Notes: generated by a model not told the origin, from the letters alone. 64,000 nt of DNA from Euclidia mi (GCA_944739405.2 OX123182.2:41851598-41915597); one strand, 5' to 3'. Numbered from the stretch's first letter, positions 34,131 to 46,089 are shown. A program made the numbers and translations.

Positions 34131-36077
34131 ATTTATATGAGTGAATTCGCGACATGACGTAACTTAATCATTATTTCGTAGGCAAAGAATCGGTATATTC
34201 GTATAGACATGTTTATACCTCTGAATCACACCAGCAAGCAGTCCAAGTCGCTAGTTCATGTCACTTACAAAATAAATTAATAAAACGTTTACAAAATGAA
34301 ATCTCATTAAACTGGGTATTTTATATCAATTGTTAAGTTACCTTTTAAGGTCAAACACGTTAAACAATTCGAATTACTGCTTCCTGGTTTTTTCTATGTT
34401 ACTTATTGGTTAGTTAGGTTACATTCACAAGAAGTTAAGTATTTCATTATTGTTTCCTTATAAACGAATAGTTCAAAGATTTGCACATTGTCTAAGTTGT
34501 ATTTTTTATACAAAAATGGAGATATGTATGAATATTCTTAAGAGTAACACAACTTGGTCGACTTCAAACAAAATGAACAATCTAATAGCACTTAAGTAGT
34601 ACCTAACTGTTTTTTGCCAGCAAAACTACAATAAAAATTAGAGGAAAAGGGACATTTTTAGAAAACGAGGTGAGAAGGAAATTAAAAAATCCATGCGGAA
34701 GTATATAGAAAACTATAATTACCATGGAGATACCGCGGTTATCGCATTGCTTCCTCGTGGTAGGCAACGGATTAGATTTATATTACTAGAATTGAGACCA
34801 TTAAGACCATCACCAACATAAGGTAAGAGTACCTAGATATGGCACTGGGTCACTGAGTCAAGGTTTCTAGAATTAGGTGGAATGTTGAAAGCTAGAACCT
34901 AAAGTACTATAATTATTACTGTGCTAATTACCGACAGCTTTTAAAAATAAACAAAATAACTGGTGATTTGAGATGTTTTAGCTTGTAACTATTACCTATC
35001 TATTTTACACTCATGGAAGATGAGATGTGATGAGACGTGAAATATCTAAATTCGCACTAAAAGATTACCTATTGGTTAGTAACGAAACGACTTAGGCCAT
35101 CTTGAATATTCTGTACAAATCTTTTAAAACCCTTTTTGCACTTTACTTTACATCTCCCTATAACTTAACTAACTTACATTAAATCAACAGTGTTTATCTA
35201 ACTCAGCAAATATCGATCTAAAAACAGATCTCACAGGCTCGCAGTAAATATTTATCTACTGTTTAACTAACTCTAACGAAGTAATGAAAATGTAGATGAA
35301 ATTTTGACATTTTCGCAAGCCTGTCAAGGTATTGCTGGGATTAAAAATACTTCAAAAACTGAATTATATAGAATATTAGCTATTCATTTCATCTTACCCG
35401 TAAAATTATAATTCTTCTTGACTTCGCCTGAGTCTTCGACGGCTTGAATCACACTATCTAAACCTTCCTCAGGAACTTCACTATCTTAGTGAAATCCGTT
35501 CGGTAGTTATTGAGTTTACATATTGTGTTCATACAGTCAGACAGGAAAAAAAGGCCACTTTAGCTATACTTTAAGTAATTCTCTAATTAACTCACCAAGT
35601 TTTACTTGATCTTGATGCCTGTTCATTATAATGATCTTAAGGCAGATGTACTGCACAACCATTGTACCAGTTACATATTACTTAAATGATAATGTTGTAA
35701 AGTCTTCTATAATCTATTCTAACAGTTCGATGAGTAATTGTTAGTTTACATTACAGCACGAGCTGTAACAAACGATGTTGATTTATACATGAGTGCATAG
35801 TCGATCAGGTGGAAGTCATTGTTGATATTCCATTAATAGCTAAGTAGGCACTGCAAACGTTACTTAGAAAGAGGCCCGCGCTAGACAGATTTAGAACACT
35901 TGGATAGTAGGTCCCTATAGTATCTTCGGCCTATATTTTTCTAATGAAATCCTCCGTCAGTTAAGCCCAAATATTGGTGACATTATTGCAAAAATAACTA
36001 TTATCGATAATATAATAGATAAGTGTACACGAAATAATATTTATGTAACGGCTCTATATCGCATAATTATTATAAAA
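34131..36077. other. AT-rich sequence with a Helitron-like scrap
   Basis: Mostly nothing recognisable. Bases 35410-35560 (CTTCGCCTGAGTCTTCGACG ... CTTCCTCAGGAACTTC ... GAAATCCGTTCGGTAG) look like a worn Helitron-type repeat. Confidence 0.4.
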
Positions 36078-36380
36078 TAAGCAGCGATAGTCTGGTGGAG
36101 AGACCTATACGTATACTACCACGCAGTCGGTCTCGGGTTCGAATCAATAACTTTTCGAAGTTATTGTATAAATTGTTAATTATCGCTTGCTAAACGGTGG
36201 CGGCAAACATCGTGAGGAAGCCTGCATGTCTGAGAGTTCTGCATAAAGTTCTCGAAAGACACGTGAAGTCTGACAACTCGCACTTGGCCAGCGTGGTGAG
36301 CTATGGCTTTACACTGCCCATAAGTGAGAAGAAGCACGTGCCCAGGAGCAGCACAATTTATATACTGGGCTGATGATGAT
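36078..36380 (+). repeat. SINE: shared tRNA head with a different LINE tail
   Basis: The head GCAGCGATAGTCTGGTGGAG ... GTCTCGGGTTCGAATCAATA is the same as in the 11615 SINE. The 3' half (AACTCGCACTTGGCCAGCGTGG ... CAGCACAATTTATATACTGG + GCTGATGATGATGAT) instead matches the LINE tail type at 12830-12910. It is therefore a head-tail chimera relative to the RTE-tailed SINEs. Confidence 0.65.
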
Positions 36381-37254
36381 GATTTTCAAATAAAGGCAGA
36401 ATATTTTATATTTGCATCGACATTTTAGCATGGGTTACACCAGCCGTAACGAGGTTAAATAAATGGTATTGTCAAATAAACACGCGATATAGACCCGTTA
36501 CATACATATTACTAAGTCGTGAAGGTTCTAAAGGGTACACGAAGTTAGGTTTTCGAAATGTAATGCACGTAAATGCATGTACTGAACTGTATAATATATT
36601 ATGTATGCTATAGGTACTCAGTCCGGCCAAATAGTTTGTAGGGATAGTAATTAGACAATTTTGCGGAGGAATATGACATTTTATTTGAATAGATAAGTCA
36701 TCAATTCATCGATTATAAACCTGATAAAACCGCAAGATGACAGTTCCCGAAGCATTCGTATAATAATGATTATGTAGGTACTACAATAGCTCAAGTGTGG
36801 ATCCATACTGATCTGAAGTTCCGAGTGCAATGCCCTAGGTCGGATAAAGTGATAACAATTTCTTTGAGTCACAATGTACTTTTTACTATACAATTGCTTG
36901 ACCTCAAATCGGATGTGACGGAGGTTATTAAAGGATAACCTGCGAAACGTATGTGCGTTCATCTCAGCTTAATCCTTTAGGTACATATAATTATGTATAA
37001 TGATGAAATATTTCATGATAGTGTCCATTATCTATAAATTGTATCCAAATGCCTTTATCATAAAATACAACCGAGATAATTTTAGCCGTTGTATATCTCT
37101 CACCTTGACAGACACTCACAATATACATAGATCGTTTTCCACAACATTGACCTATTATGACGTCTGCATAAAACGTTTCTGTTAAGTTTTATGGTCTAAG
37201 TAAATAAGTATTTAGTAAATATGAGATAATATAATATTATCTAAATTACTTTAT

Positions 37255-37330
37255 TTTTGGAATAGTGGCTAAGGAGTCGGTCTGCGTACTGCCAAGGATT
37301 GCAGGTTCGATTTCCATGGATACAACACAA
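37255..37330 (+). repeat. tRNA-like SINE head fragment
   Basis: AGTGGCTAAGGAGTCGGTCT ... GCAGGTTCGATTTCC carries a B-box-like stretch, but the cloverleaf cannot be closed. I read it as a SINE fragment, not a tRNA gene. Confidence 0.4.
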
Positions 37331-38189
37331 AAAACCTTTTCTTATTTTGATAAACATCCACAGAGAATTTTCTTTCTTAAAAATATATCCTGATAGATGT
37401 TATGATGATCATAGAGTATGATAGTTGTTACTATTAATATTGTAAGAAAATAAACGTAAATGGTTGTTTATAATAATACGTTAACAGGGGATTTTAAACT
37501 TCCGCTAATAATTTATTTTGATCTTTATATCTATTTATTAATTAATCTTTTACGCACAGCTCAAAACACTTATTATTAAAATTGCATAACTTTTACTATA
37601 CATTGGCGAAGTATATTATGGCTTAGTTTATACCAAAAGAAATCTGTGTAAATTTTATACTGGAGTTACCACTGACTCGCTAGGCTTACAAAACAATCAG
37701 TTTTTGATCACCGCATTCAAATAAATTATAGGTAAGTATAAAATAAAAAAAACCCTTCAAAGTGCTAGTTATGGTGTTCAAAAAAATAATTTCCTACAAA
37801 CCTATTCCATTATTTTATTACTCTTAGTGTTCATAAAAGTAAAAAACTGGGTGATCCATATTTCACAGGCACAGATAGGTACCTAATTTAAATATTTCTT
37901 AGATTCTCCTTAAACTCGCTCCTACTAAGTACTTATTTAATAATTCCGTAGCTATACGCAAGTATAATAATAATATTATGAACTCATGACGGAAGTCTAT
38001 TATAGTCACCAACAATCATTGTTTATTTTCATGCTAAATAATCAAACTCACCGTTCTTTACGTAAAGATGTAAATAACTAAACTTTTTATATACGTGCAC
38101 CACTCTGTTTCATACACAAATAATACCAACTGTGCCAAAGTAAAATATTTGCATCACAGATTAAAATATTTTCATAAAACTTGACAGCT

Positions 38190-38345
38190 AAATTCCCGCC
38201 TTTTTTACAGGCTACCGCGCATGCGTCGCAGACTTTTTAAACCTGCGCATTCGGCAACGACGTTATTCAAACTGCCTGATGGCAGACTGACAACAATCTC
38301 GCAATCATGTCGTTTCGCTGTTACGGTAATTGATTTTATCACCGG
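38190..38345. promoter_or_regulatory. CpG-rich patch with GCGCATGCGTCGC
   Basis: In otherwise AT-rich DNA, this patch has CCCGCC, CCGCGCATGCGTCGCAG, CTGCGCATTCGGCAACGACG and further CpGs. GCGCATGCG is an NRF1/Ewg-like palindrome found in metazoan promoters. It could be a promoter or first exon for the minus-strand transporter, whose 5' end is missing, or for a plus-strand transcript (ATG at 38308, then G|GTAATT). I cannot decide the strand. Confidence 0.3.
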
Positions 38346-38460
38346 ACTTGATAATAAGGACGATATAAGAATAATAAGTCATTAATAACTAAAGTGACAA
38401 TACATACAGACGTTTTTGATCAATCCTTGTCAAAAACCATGTACATCTATTTTTAAGACT

Positions 38461-38810
38461 CATCATCGTTCTAGCGTTATCCCGGTTGCAATCAAGAGTT
38501 ACGCCTTGGAGCCCGTGGTTCCCTTACTAGTCTTTTCTATTAGCTTTTCTACAGAGCGACTGCCCCCTGATATTCGCAACCCAAAGGGATAGTGATATTC
38601 CATGGTTAAGACTATTATGTCAACTTACTAAGCTTGAGGGTACGGACTGTAAAAGATCTTCATGACACACGCTCTCCGCCGCACGAAGCAAGCGATAACT
38701 AACAATTTAATGCGCTCAGAATTTCGAAAAGTCGGAGGTGCGCCGTGGATTTGAGCCCGATACCCTCTGCATGGCAGTCTTTTGGTATCTCCACCAGGCT
38801 ATCGCTGCCT
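38461..38810 (-). repeat. SINE with RTE-type 3' tail
   Basis: Minus-strand copy of the 11615 family: (CATCAT) end, CGTTATCCCGGTTGC, AAGATCTTCATGACA, ending with the head complement TATCGCTGCCTTG. Nearly full length. Confidence 0.72.
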
Positions 38811-39924
38811 TGTCCATTTAAAAGAGCTTTATTGTTTAATAAATCATTAAAGCTTTATGACTCTATTTTATCATATTAGTTCATTATTTTTCTATTTTCA
38901 AGGCACATGAAATGAAGTTTCAATTTAAAAACTCATAACAAACACCTTTTTATGACGGGCTATTTGTAGCAGTAGGTACAGACATTCTGTGCTTTAGATT
39001 TGTTATTAAATTGCTGCCATGTATTTAGTTATTGTACCTAGTTTTTATTTATATCGAGGGTTCACGGGCAAAATGTATTAAGCGACATTTTTTAAACTTT
39101 ACAGGAGAGCGTTTTAAAGTTTCAATTTTACGAAAAAAAATCGGTATAAAAAAAGTATAAGGTTATTAACGAAAAAGTGGCCGAAGTTGATTTCCATGAC
39201 AAAAGCTGCATAATTGAGTATAGTTTTCATTTCTTTTAAGCTACTATTAATGGAAATAAAAGTCGCTTGATACAATATTACCCCAGTTTACTTTTATTTA
39301 GAAACAGGCTAAATGATATAAGTGCCATAAATTTCACAATACAGTTATAGGAAAAACGATTTAAGCGACACTCTGGCATTATTTTGTGTAAGGCTAAATA
39401 TATGAACAACCATTGGAATACTAAAATAAAATCAGGCTAATCGGTTTAAGCAATCGAAATATCATAAAGTAGTTGCAGATTAAAATGATTTATGTAGCAC
39501 TTTTCTCTAAAAGTAAATTGTTTGAAATAACAATTGATTTGTATGTATAATTAGGATTGGCGGTTTGATCAACATTAATTTGGACTATTGTTTATTTCCT
39601 ACCAATGAAAAATCTAAAGAAATTTTGAAATAAAACAAATGCGTGTTTAAAATCAGACAAGTGATCGTTTTAATTACAATAGTGGCCAAGGATTATTACA
39701 TATTTCGCTATTTTTTGAAAAATAATCAGCTACAAGAAATACATATTTTTTTAGATAAATTAATTACACCCAGAAAAATCATCGTATTCATCACACCACA
39801 ATTATTCCTGGATGATTTGATTCTGATAAGATATTTTTTTGTTTAAAGTATTTTTGTCTGTTCATTTCCATATCCGTGGATGTCACTGTAAGCAGAAATT
39901 TCCAAAAAAGAATTTAGTTTGCGC

Positions 39925-40165
39925 ATGGCAATGTCATTGCTAAGCATGAAGCCTGGGGTTTGATTCCAAGGTCGAGAACAGTGTTCTCAAGTTTTTCCGT
40001 ATAGAAATTCTCAGTAGCACCGCAGTCTGGCATTGTGCCTAGTAAGTGGCAACAGGGACATCCCGTGTTTCATGTGATAATATAACTGGTAAAAAAGTGT
40101 GTCAAATATCTCTGCCCTCTACACTTCTACCTCTCCAGAGAAATACAGGCGTAAAATTATGTTAT
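39925..40165 (+). repeat. Diverged tRNA-type SINE
   Basis: A diverged copy of the TACAGGCGT-tail family: GGGTTTGATTCCAAGGTCG (B box), TTTTTCCGTATAGAAATTCTCAG, CTCTGCCCTCTACACTTC and AATACAGGCGTAAAATTATG. It lies inside the 39051-44852 element. Confidence 0.55.
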
Positions 40166-40207
40166 GTCAATTACTCAGTTTAGGACTTTAGATTATGTGT
40201 AATAACA

Positions 40208-40545
40208 GTCATCATTATCCTAGCATTATTCATGGTTGCATCCTCTGCTATTTGCTTAGGAGCCCAGGGCCCGATATCTTGTCGAACCTGATAAGGTGCA
40301 ATATGTACCTACGGGATTCTATGGGATAAATATGTTCTTTGGTTAGACTAGTGTCAGGATATTTGAGGGTGCTGACTCTCCGTACCGACTGTCAAACATC
40401 AATAATTTTCAGGTAAATACGCACGTAACGTTAATAAGACTAAAAGTTGTTCAAAGTTATTGGTGTGTGCCAGATTTCGAATCCGAGACACTCTGCATTG
40501 CAGTCTGTTGGTCTCAGACTCTCTACTAGACTCTAGACTATCGCA
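40208..40545 (-). repeat. Diverged SINE with RTE-type tail
   Basis: Minus-strand copy recognisable by GTCATCATTATCCTAGCATT, GGAGCCCAGGGCCCG, GTGTCAGGATATTTGAGGGTGC and the head complement CTAGACTATCGCAATATC. Confidence 0.5.
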
Positions 40546-40589
40546 ATATCTGTGTTCAATTCAGTTGATAGCGCATACATACACTTACA

Positions 40590-40838
40590 TAGTCTCACGC
40601 CTGTAACCCCGAAGAGGTAGGCAGAGGTGTATTGCTACACCCACTTTTCGCCAGATTTATTTTATTCCCACGTAATAATTGGCGAGCCTATTGCCGTACC
40701 GGGCACATTCCAGAATCCGTGCTGTTACTGTGAATTTTCTAACAGAAAAACCCAATAACATATTGCCCGACCCGGGAATCGAACATGAGACTTCCCGGTC
40801 CTACGCGCACATTTTTGCCGCAAGACCAACCAGGCAGT
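40590..40838 (-). repeat. tRNA-derived SINE with TACAGGCGTGA tail
   Basis: Minus-strand copy: AGTCTCACGCCTGTAACCCC, GGCGAGCCTATTGCCGTACC, CCCGGGAATCGAACATGAG (B box complement) and AAGACCAACCAGGCAGTC (head). Full length or nearly so. Confidence 0.72.
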
Positions 40839-40857
40839 CAGTAATAGTTCTGCTGAT

Positions 40858-41221
40858 CATCATCCTCTTAGCGTCATCCCAGTTTCAATCTGGGGTCCAC
40901 TTTCTAGTCTAACCGGATTTGGCTGAATATTAGCTTTTCCACAGAGCGACTGCCTGTCTGATCTCTGCAACCCGAAGGGATAGCGATATTCCATGGTTTA
41001 TACTAGTGTCAGTTTATTTAGGAGGTACTGACGCCCTGTAACGACTGTCAAAGATCTTCATGACAACCGGGACCGACGGCTTAACGTGCTCTCCGAGGCA
41101 CGGGACAAGCGATAATTAACAATTCAATACGCACATAACTACGAAAAGTCATTGTGGATTCAAACCCGATACCCTCTGCATGGCAGTCTGTTGGTATATC
41201 CACTTGGCTATCGCTGCCTTC
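40858..41221 (-). repeat. SINE with RTE-type tail and 19-bp target duplication
   Basis: A full copy of the 11615 family on the minus strand. It is flanked by identical 19-bp direct repeats CAGTAATAGTTCTGCTGAT (40839-40857 and 41222-41240). This is the long target duplication made by LINE-type target-primed reverse transcription, so the insertion boundaries are secure. Confidence 0.88.
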
Positions 41222-41580
41222 CAGTAATAGTTCTGCTGATAGTAACACTAAATTATAGATTTTAATAAACACAAACAACTACCTACTATTTATTAAGGAA
41301 ACATTTAAAAAACAATTATGTAAGTAAGTACTTATCTATAATATTTTTTAGTTTAAGCATCGAAATGCATATGGCAAATAATACTTTCAATTCAGTTTTA
41401 CGCTCTCAAAATAGTACTATAATAAAATGAGGTTTATTCAATGTGAACATTCTAATTCACAATAATTAATACTGTCTGATCGAGTGTAAGAGACACGCCG
41501 TGTAGACTGTTTATATTTCGAATACATTTTATAGTAAGTTAATAATACAATAAATTAATCACCTTTTTATTTTTTATTTA

Positions 41581-41696
41581 TTTTATAGACTCACGCCTGT
41601 ATCCCCGAAGGGGTAAGCAGAGGTGTAATATTACACCCACATTTCGCCATGAACTTTTAGGTCCCTAAAAGTTCACTTTTTTAATGTATTGATAAT
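41581..41696 (-). repeat. 5'-truncated SINE ending in a snap-back
   Basis: Minus-strand tail of the TACAGGCGTGA family (TAGACTCACGCCTGTATCCC ... CACATTTCGCCATGAAC). The SINE then stops and its last 11 bases are repeated in reverse complement (TGAACTTTTAG - GTCC - CTAAAAGTTCA). The foldback sits exactly where the cDNA 3' end would be. Confidence 0.75.
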
Positions 41697-41707
41697 TTCT
41701 TTATGAA

Positions 41708-41905
41708 TTTCTTCAAATTATAATTAGACTAGCCGTTTCCCGCAGTTTCACCCGCGTCCTGAGGAAACTACGTCGCGTACCCGAAAAAGCCAATTATCTT
41801 ACGGACCCCTATTTTTTTCTAAAATAAAATATAGCGTATGTTACTCGCAGATAACGTAGCTTTCTAATGGTGTAATATTTTTTAAAATCGGTCCAGTAGT
41901 TTTTG
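41708..41905 (+). repeat. Helitron-type remnant
   Basis: ACTAGCCGTTTCCCGCAGTTTCACCCGCGTCCTGAGG is the reverse 3' border of the CTAG|T-ending repeats, followed by GCAGATAACGTAGCTTTC and ATCGGTCCAGTAGTTTTTGAG. Diverged. Confidence 0.5.
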
Positions 41906-41910
41906 AGTTT

Positions 41911-42360
41911 CATCATCATCATCATCCTAGCGCTGTCCCGGTTGCGCTCCAAAACCCACGCCTTGGAGCCTGGGGTCCGCTTTCCGGCTATATCTCCTCC
42001 ACTTCGCACGGTCTTCAGCATCCCTGGTGGTTAGTTGGTTGGCACGCATATCATCCCTTACGACGTCAAGCCAGCATTTTTTTGGCCTTCCCCGTTCACC
42101 GGGGCCCGGCGGAGGTAGCATGGCAAGACATTTGTTACCCACGTAAGATGCCGGTTGACGTAAGACGTGGCCATACCAGCGTAGACGACACTCTTGCAGT
42201 TTGTCAGCAATGTCACGGACATGAAGGGTACCCGGGATGCGGGAGTTCCTAATGCGGTCCTTCCGCGTGACTCTACACATCCAGCGCAGCATGTTCATCT
42301 CCGTGACACGCAGACTCTGCTTGTGTCGCTCAAGCACAGGCCACGTCTCACTGCCATATA
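41911..42360 (-). mobile_element. LINE (RTE-like) 3' fragment with tail
   Basis: On the minus strand an open frame (42337-41930) reads EMNMLRWMCRVTRKDRIRN, then CRLRWYGHVLRQPASYVGNK, RGRPKKCWLDVVRDDMRAN and RRYSRKADP. This is the C-terminal end of a non-LTR retrotransposon protein of the RTE-like group. The 3' UTR (AAGCGGACCCCAGGCTCCAAGG ... AACCGGGACAGCGCTAGGAT + (GATGAT)n) follows. The copy is 5'-truncated. Its tail is shared by the SINEs at 11615, 38461, 40858, 59022 and 61391. Confidence 0.75.
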
Positions 42361-42637
42361 AAAGGACATTAAATTAATAGTATTATATTGAGTTTATCTA
42401 TTACAAACAAACAAACAAAAATACAAAATTTTCCTCTTTATAATATTATAAATAAAAAATAATAATAATAATAAATAATTATACAGTGTAGATATAGATT
42501 ATGCACTATTTTACGCCACAACAACGCAATATTTCAATTACCAGGTGATGATTTTGTCCAAATAACACATAACATGTCCATACTCGTACACGGTTTACGG
42601 CGACTGAAGCACCGCGGGGGCACGCGCGTACTCACAG

Positions 42638-44131
42638 TAGTGTTGCCCAAATTCAGTCTTGGTCTTGCAGTCTTGGTCTTGTTCTTGCGTTTTTGCAAGA
42701 CCAAGACCAAGAACAAGACCGCGTATTTTTAGCAAGACCAAGACCAAGACTGATCGTGCAAGACTTGAGCAAGAACAAGACTAAGCCTGCAAGACTCTTG
42801 CGTCTTGCAGCTAGGACTTAGCGCTATTTCACGGAGTAGTTAGGTGTAACAGTTCGGTGTATAGGTACGCTTAGGAATTCTATGAGACGCAAAAAACTGT
42901 ATCAAAGAATATGAAAAACTGGACCTATGCGCATTACGACTAATAGGTACCATAAACATACCTACATAGCGAATAAAAAAATATCCATTAAAATCAAACT
43001 GAGTGCATGCATAGTTATGTTTTAACCATCGGCACTTTGATAATGCGGCATCAAAGGTTTTGTACTTACTTCTCAAAGAAATTTGCCGCTTTTCGGAAGT
43101 ACATGGTTATGATACACGCGCCGGCGGCTTCTTTTGAAATCATATACAACAATCGTTGCCGCCGCGCCGAAATCACAACATTTGACACTATTTGATTGCC
43201 GCCACAGGGCGTAGGTAGACTCATGCAAAATAATTTCGAATTTTAAGAGTACCTACAGGTGTTCCAAAGAATAAATAAGTTTCAGAGTGCTTAGAATGAA
43301 AATGAATACATTATACTGATCACGCAAGCAGTATTATGATTAGGATAAAATGGTAAGGATAGGTAGTAGATGTCATAATAATTTATTCTAGTAAGTATAC
43401 AGGGTGTCCGAGTTAGGCCCAACAATATTTAAAGGTGTTTATCTATATCAAGTTTGGAATCGTATGCGTAAATGTTAATAATGAAAGCGAAACTTTTTTT
43501 TCCATACAAAACTAAAAAAAATATTTTTTTGTGTTTTTTTCGACAACCCTAACAACTCTATAGTCGTGGTTGTGGCACGCACACACGTATACTATCACCC
43601 GTCATCCCCGCTCCTCCACGCCACCCGCGCCACGTTCAGCGCACGTGCACCTACTTAAAAAAAACTTTCTGCAAGTTATGCAATTAATCGCATGATGTAA
43701 TAACTACAGTCAAGTTATTGTAATTAATTTGTTTTTTTTACATGTTTTAGCAAATGTAAGCTTATAAATCATAAATGTTTATTAAGAAACAGTTACTTCC
43801 ATGGAAAACGACATATAGGTCAGTTGATTTTTCGAATTTCTTATCAAATCTTCAGTTATTTATTAATCTGCTTGATCTTTACTATGGCTGTGTTAATTCA
43901 AGCTCACAATGTTCCAATTCTAATACGTTTTTCTAAGATTTAAAAACTTTAATAAATAGTAATAGACTGATAGGTAATTGCAAGACTTGCAAGACTCTTG
44001 CTGCAAGACCAAGACCAAGACCAAGACTGGGAGCGCAATACCAAGACCAAGACCAAGACCAGGTGTATTGGCGCAAGACCAAGACCAAGACTGGCTAAGT
44101 CTCGTCTTGTTCTTGCATTTGGGCAACACTA
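42638..44131. mobile_element. Non-autonomous hAT transposon with CAAGAC arrays
   Basis: It begins TAGTGTTGCCCAAAT and ends with the exact reverse complement ATTTGGGCAACACTA. Both sides carry the 8-bp duplication ACTCACAG (42630-42637 and 44132-44139), the hAT hallmark. Both subterminal regions consist of runs of CAAGACCAAGAC and its complement (42655-42815 and 43978-44115), likely transposase-binding sites. The 1-kb interior has no transposase. It contains a phrase ACAGGGTGTCCGAGTTAGGC at 43400, possibly another nested repeat. Confidence 0.9.
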
Positions 44132-44852
44132 ACTCACAGTGACGTAAATCAAAGACTCTGGCGCCGAAACGATATGTCTTACCCGACAACGGATAAACGA
44201 TTTATACAAAATTTTGACTATCTTAACGAATATAGATTTCCTAATTCCAGTAGAGTAAAAATGTTTTAACTTCCACCACTTAGAATACAATATGTCTGAT
44301 GAGACGAGTCTTTATTAATTCAGTTCAAGAAGAAGGATTTAACCGCCGAGTATAAAGAATTTTTATTAAATATGAAAATGATTTAAGCGCCTGTGTGTAT
44401 TAATATCAGAAGCATGGTAAATGGTTTAAGCGACATAAGGTATGGATTTCAGCAGCAGGCTAAATGTTTTAAGCGACATCTAGTATGAATTTCAGGTGCA
44501 AGCAAAATGCTGTAAGCGACAGTATGTATATATTTTAGGCGCAGGCAAGACGATTCAAACACCTATTCTTACAAAACTTATGCCGGGGAAAATAGCTCAA
44601 GTCAAAAACACTAAATGTTTCGCCTGTATGAAGTCCATTTTTTCTTAAATTGTAAAAAAATGTTGTCGCTTAAATCAAAGGTACTCCGAACTGCCCCTAA
44701 ATTTACTATTGTTTTAAGCGCCAAAAAAGTGCTCAGATCAGCACGAAACCGAGTGCAAACGACGCAGAAAAATCCGGCGATTCCGAATATGTATATAACT
44801 CAATATCAGCCAGGATGTCGCTTAATACATTTTGCCCGTGAACCCTCGATAT

Positions 44853-46085
44853 GTCCATTTCAGTAAGTAATTTTGCTATATAATTGCACTGAAGTACAAT
44901 AGACTGCTACATTTGTCAGGCTTTATTGGGATTACCAGCGCTCAGCAGGAAATAGAGAACTGGCTAAGAGAGGACCGTCTTACAAGCGACCTAATTCTTC
45001 CGGTACGGGCTTACTGACAGACAATGTACTCGAAGCATGTACCTAAGTTCCCTGTGGAGCATCAGGATGCACTACCAACGGATTTCCTTAATTTCAACGA
45101 TAAACCAGTTACATTAAAAAATAATGTGCGGGCATAGTTCTCTGGTAGGTATGTATAGCTTTACACAAAATTAGTATAAAATGAAGTCCCCAATGCGTCT
45201 GTATGTATGAGCGCGATAAACTCAAAAACTACAAAATCGATTTTTGTACGGATTTCACTTCAAAAAATTATTGTGCTCTCAGGAAGAGACATCTCGGTTT
45301 CATTCCAGAACACAATACAATATCAAAGCCAGGAATCACATTCAGCACTTTGCATGAAACAGTTCAAAGGAAACATACTACTTTAACATTTACTTTCAAT
45401 AATAATATCTTTAAGTTGTTACCTACACATTATCTATTGTATCGTAAATCAACACTTATTGATAGTGTCGAAATTCATTTGTTTCGCGGTCAAATAGCTT
45501 ATGAAACCTTTTGTAATTTCTAAATTAGTTTTCTTTGTACTGTGGAAACCCGTTCCTTTTCTGGTTCGTAAGAAATTTAGTTGTTTATGATACTTCTTTT
45601 ATTCTTGCTTTTGTTAAAAATATAAATAGGCCTTGTGCCTTGTTATTATACAGTTCGTCGAAATTCTGAATTGTAAGCATTTTCTTACTTTAAGGAACAA
45701 TGGTTCCCTTTTGGAATAAGTTCGGATGCCTTTCAGTCTTTCACATTAATTCAATACTTTCACAGGCCTACGTTTTGTAAAGCACAATAAGGATAAACTT
45801 CTTGAGTCCCATTAAATTTATCTTTGATATTTTACCAAATATTGTTCATTGATTTCACTTGGTGTGTGACAAGTTTAAAGTAGTTAGAAAACACAAAGGA
45901 AAGATGATTAGAACTCAAATTGGAATTTGGCAAAGGTTTTTGTAAAGTAAATAAAAAAATGTGTTTCTTTGTTTGTATGAAAAAGCTAGCAAGTCACTAT
46001 TTCACTATATCGTCGAAATACTTGGACAATTTGGTGAATTATGCTTAAATATATTAATTATTTTATTCTTTATCAGAAGGTTTTA
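44853..46085. other. Worn Helitron-type repeat and AT-rich DNA
   Basis: Bases 44930-45150 (GACCGTCTTACAAGCGACC ... GTGCGGGCATAGTTCTCTGG) and 45170-45290 resemble old Helitron-type repeats. A 106-codon open frame at 45203-45523 begins inside this repeat and shows no protein family; I do not call it a gene. Confidence 0.4.
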
Positions 46086-46089
46086 GAGC

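Larger units (their letters stand above)
39051..44852. mobile_element. Large DNA transposon with 38-bp perfect TIRs, filled by nested insertions
   Basis: Bases 39051-39088 (ATATCGAGGGTTCACGGGCA then AAATGTATTAAGCGACAT) are matched exactly, in reverse complement, by 44815-44852. Subterminal DNA at both ends carries many copies of a TTTAAGCGAC-like motif: left side near 39085, 39359 and 39440; right side near 44388, 44428, 44475, 44512, 44668 and 44713. These could be transposase-binding sites. The termini suggest a TA or ATAT target duplication. Between them lie later insertions: SINEs at 39925-41220 and 41581, a Helitron remnant, a LINE fragment and the hAT element at 42638-44131. No transposase ORF is recognisable, so this is a non-autonomous or gutted copy. 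Confidence 0.78.

Noticed and set aside
45203..45523. 106-codon plus-strand open frame
   Set aside because: It starts inside a worn Helitron-type repeat and has no motif, promoter or homologue I recognise.
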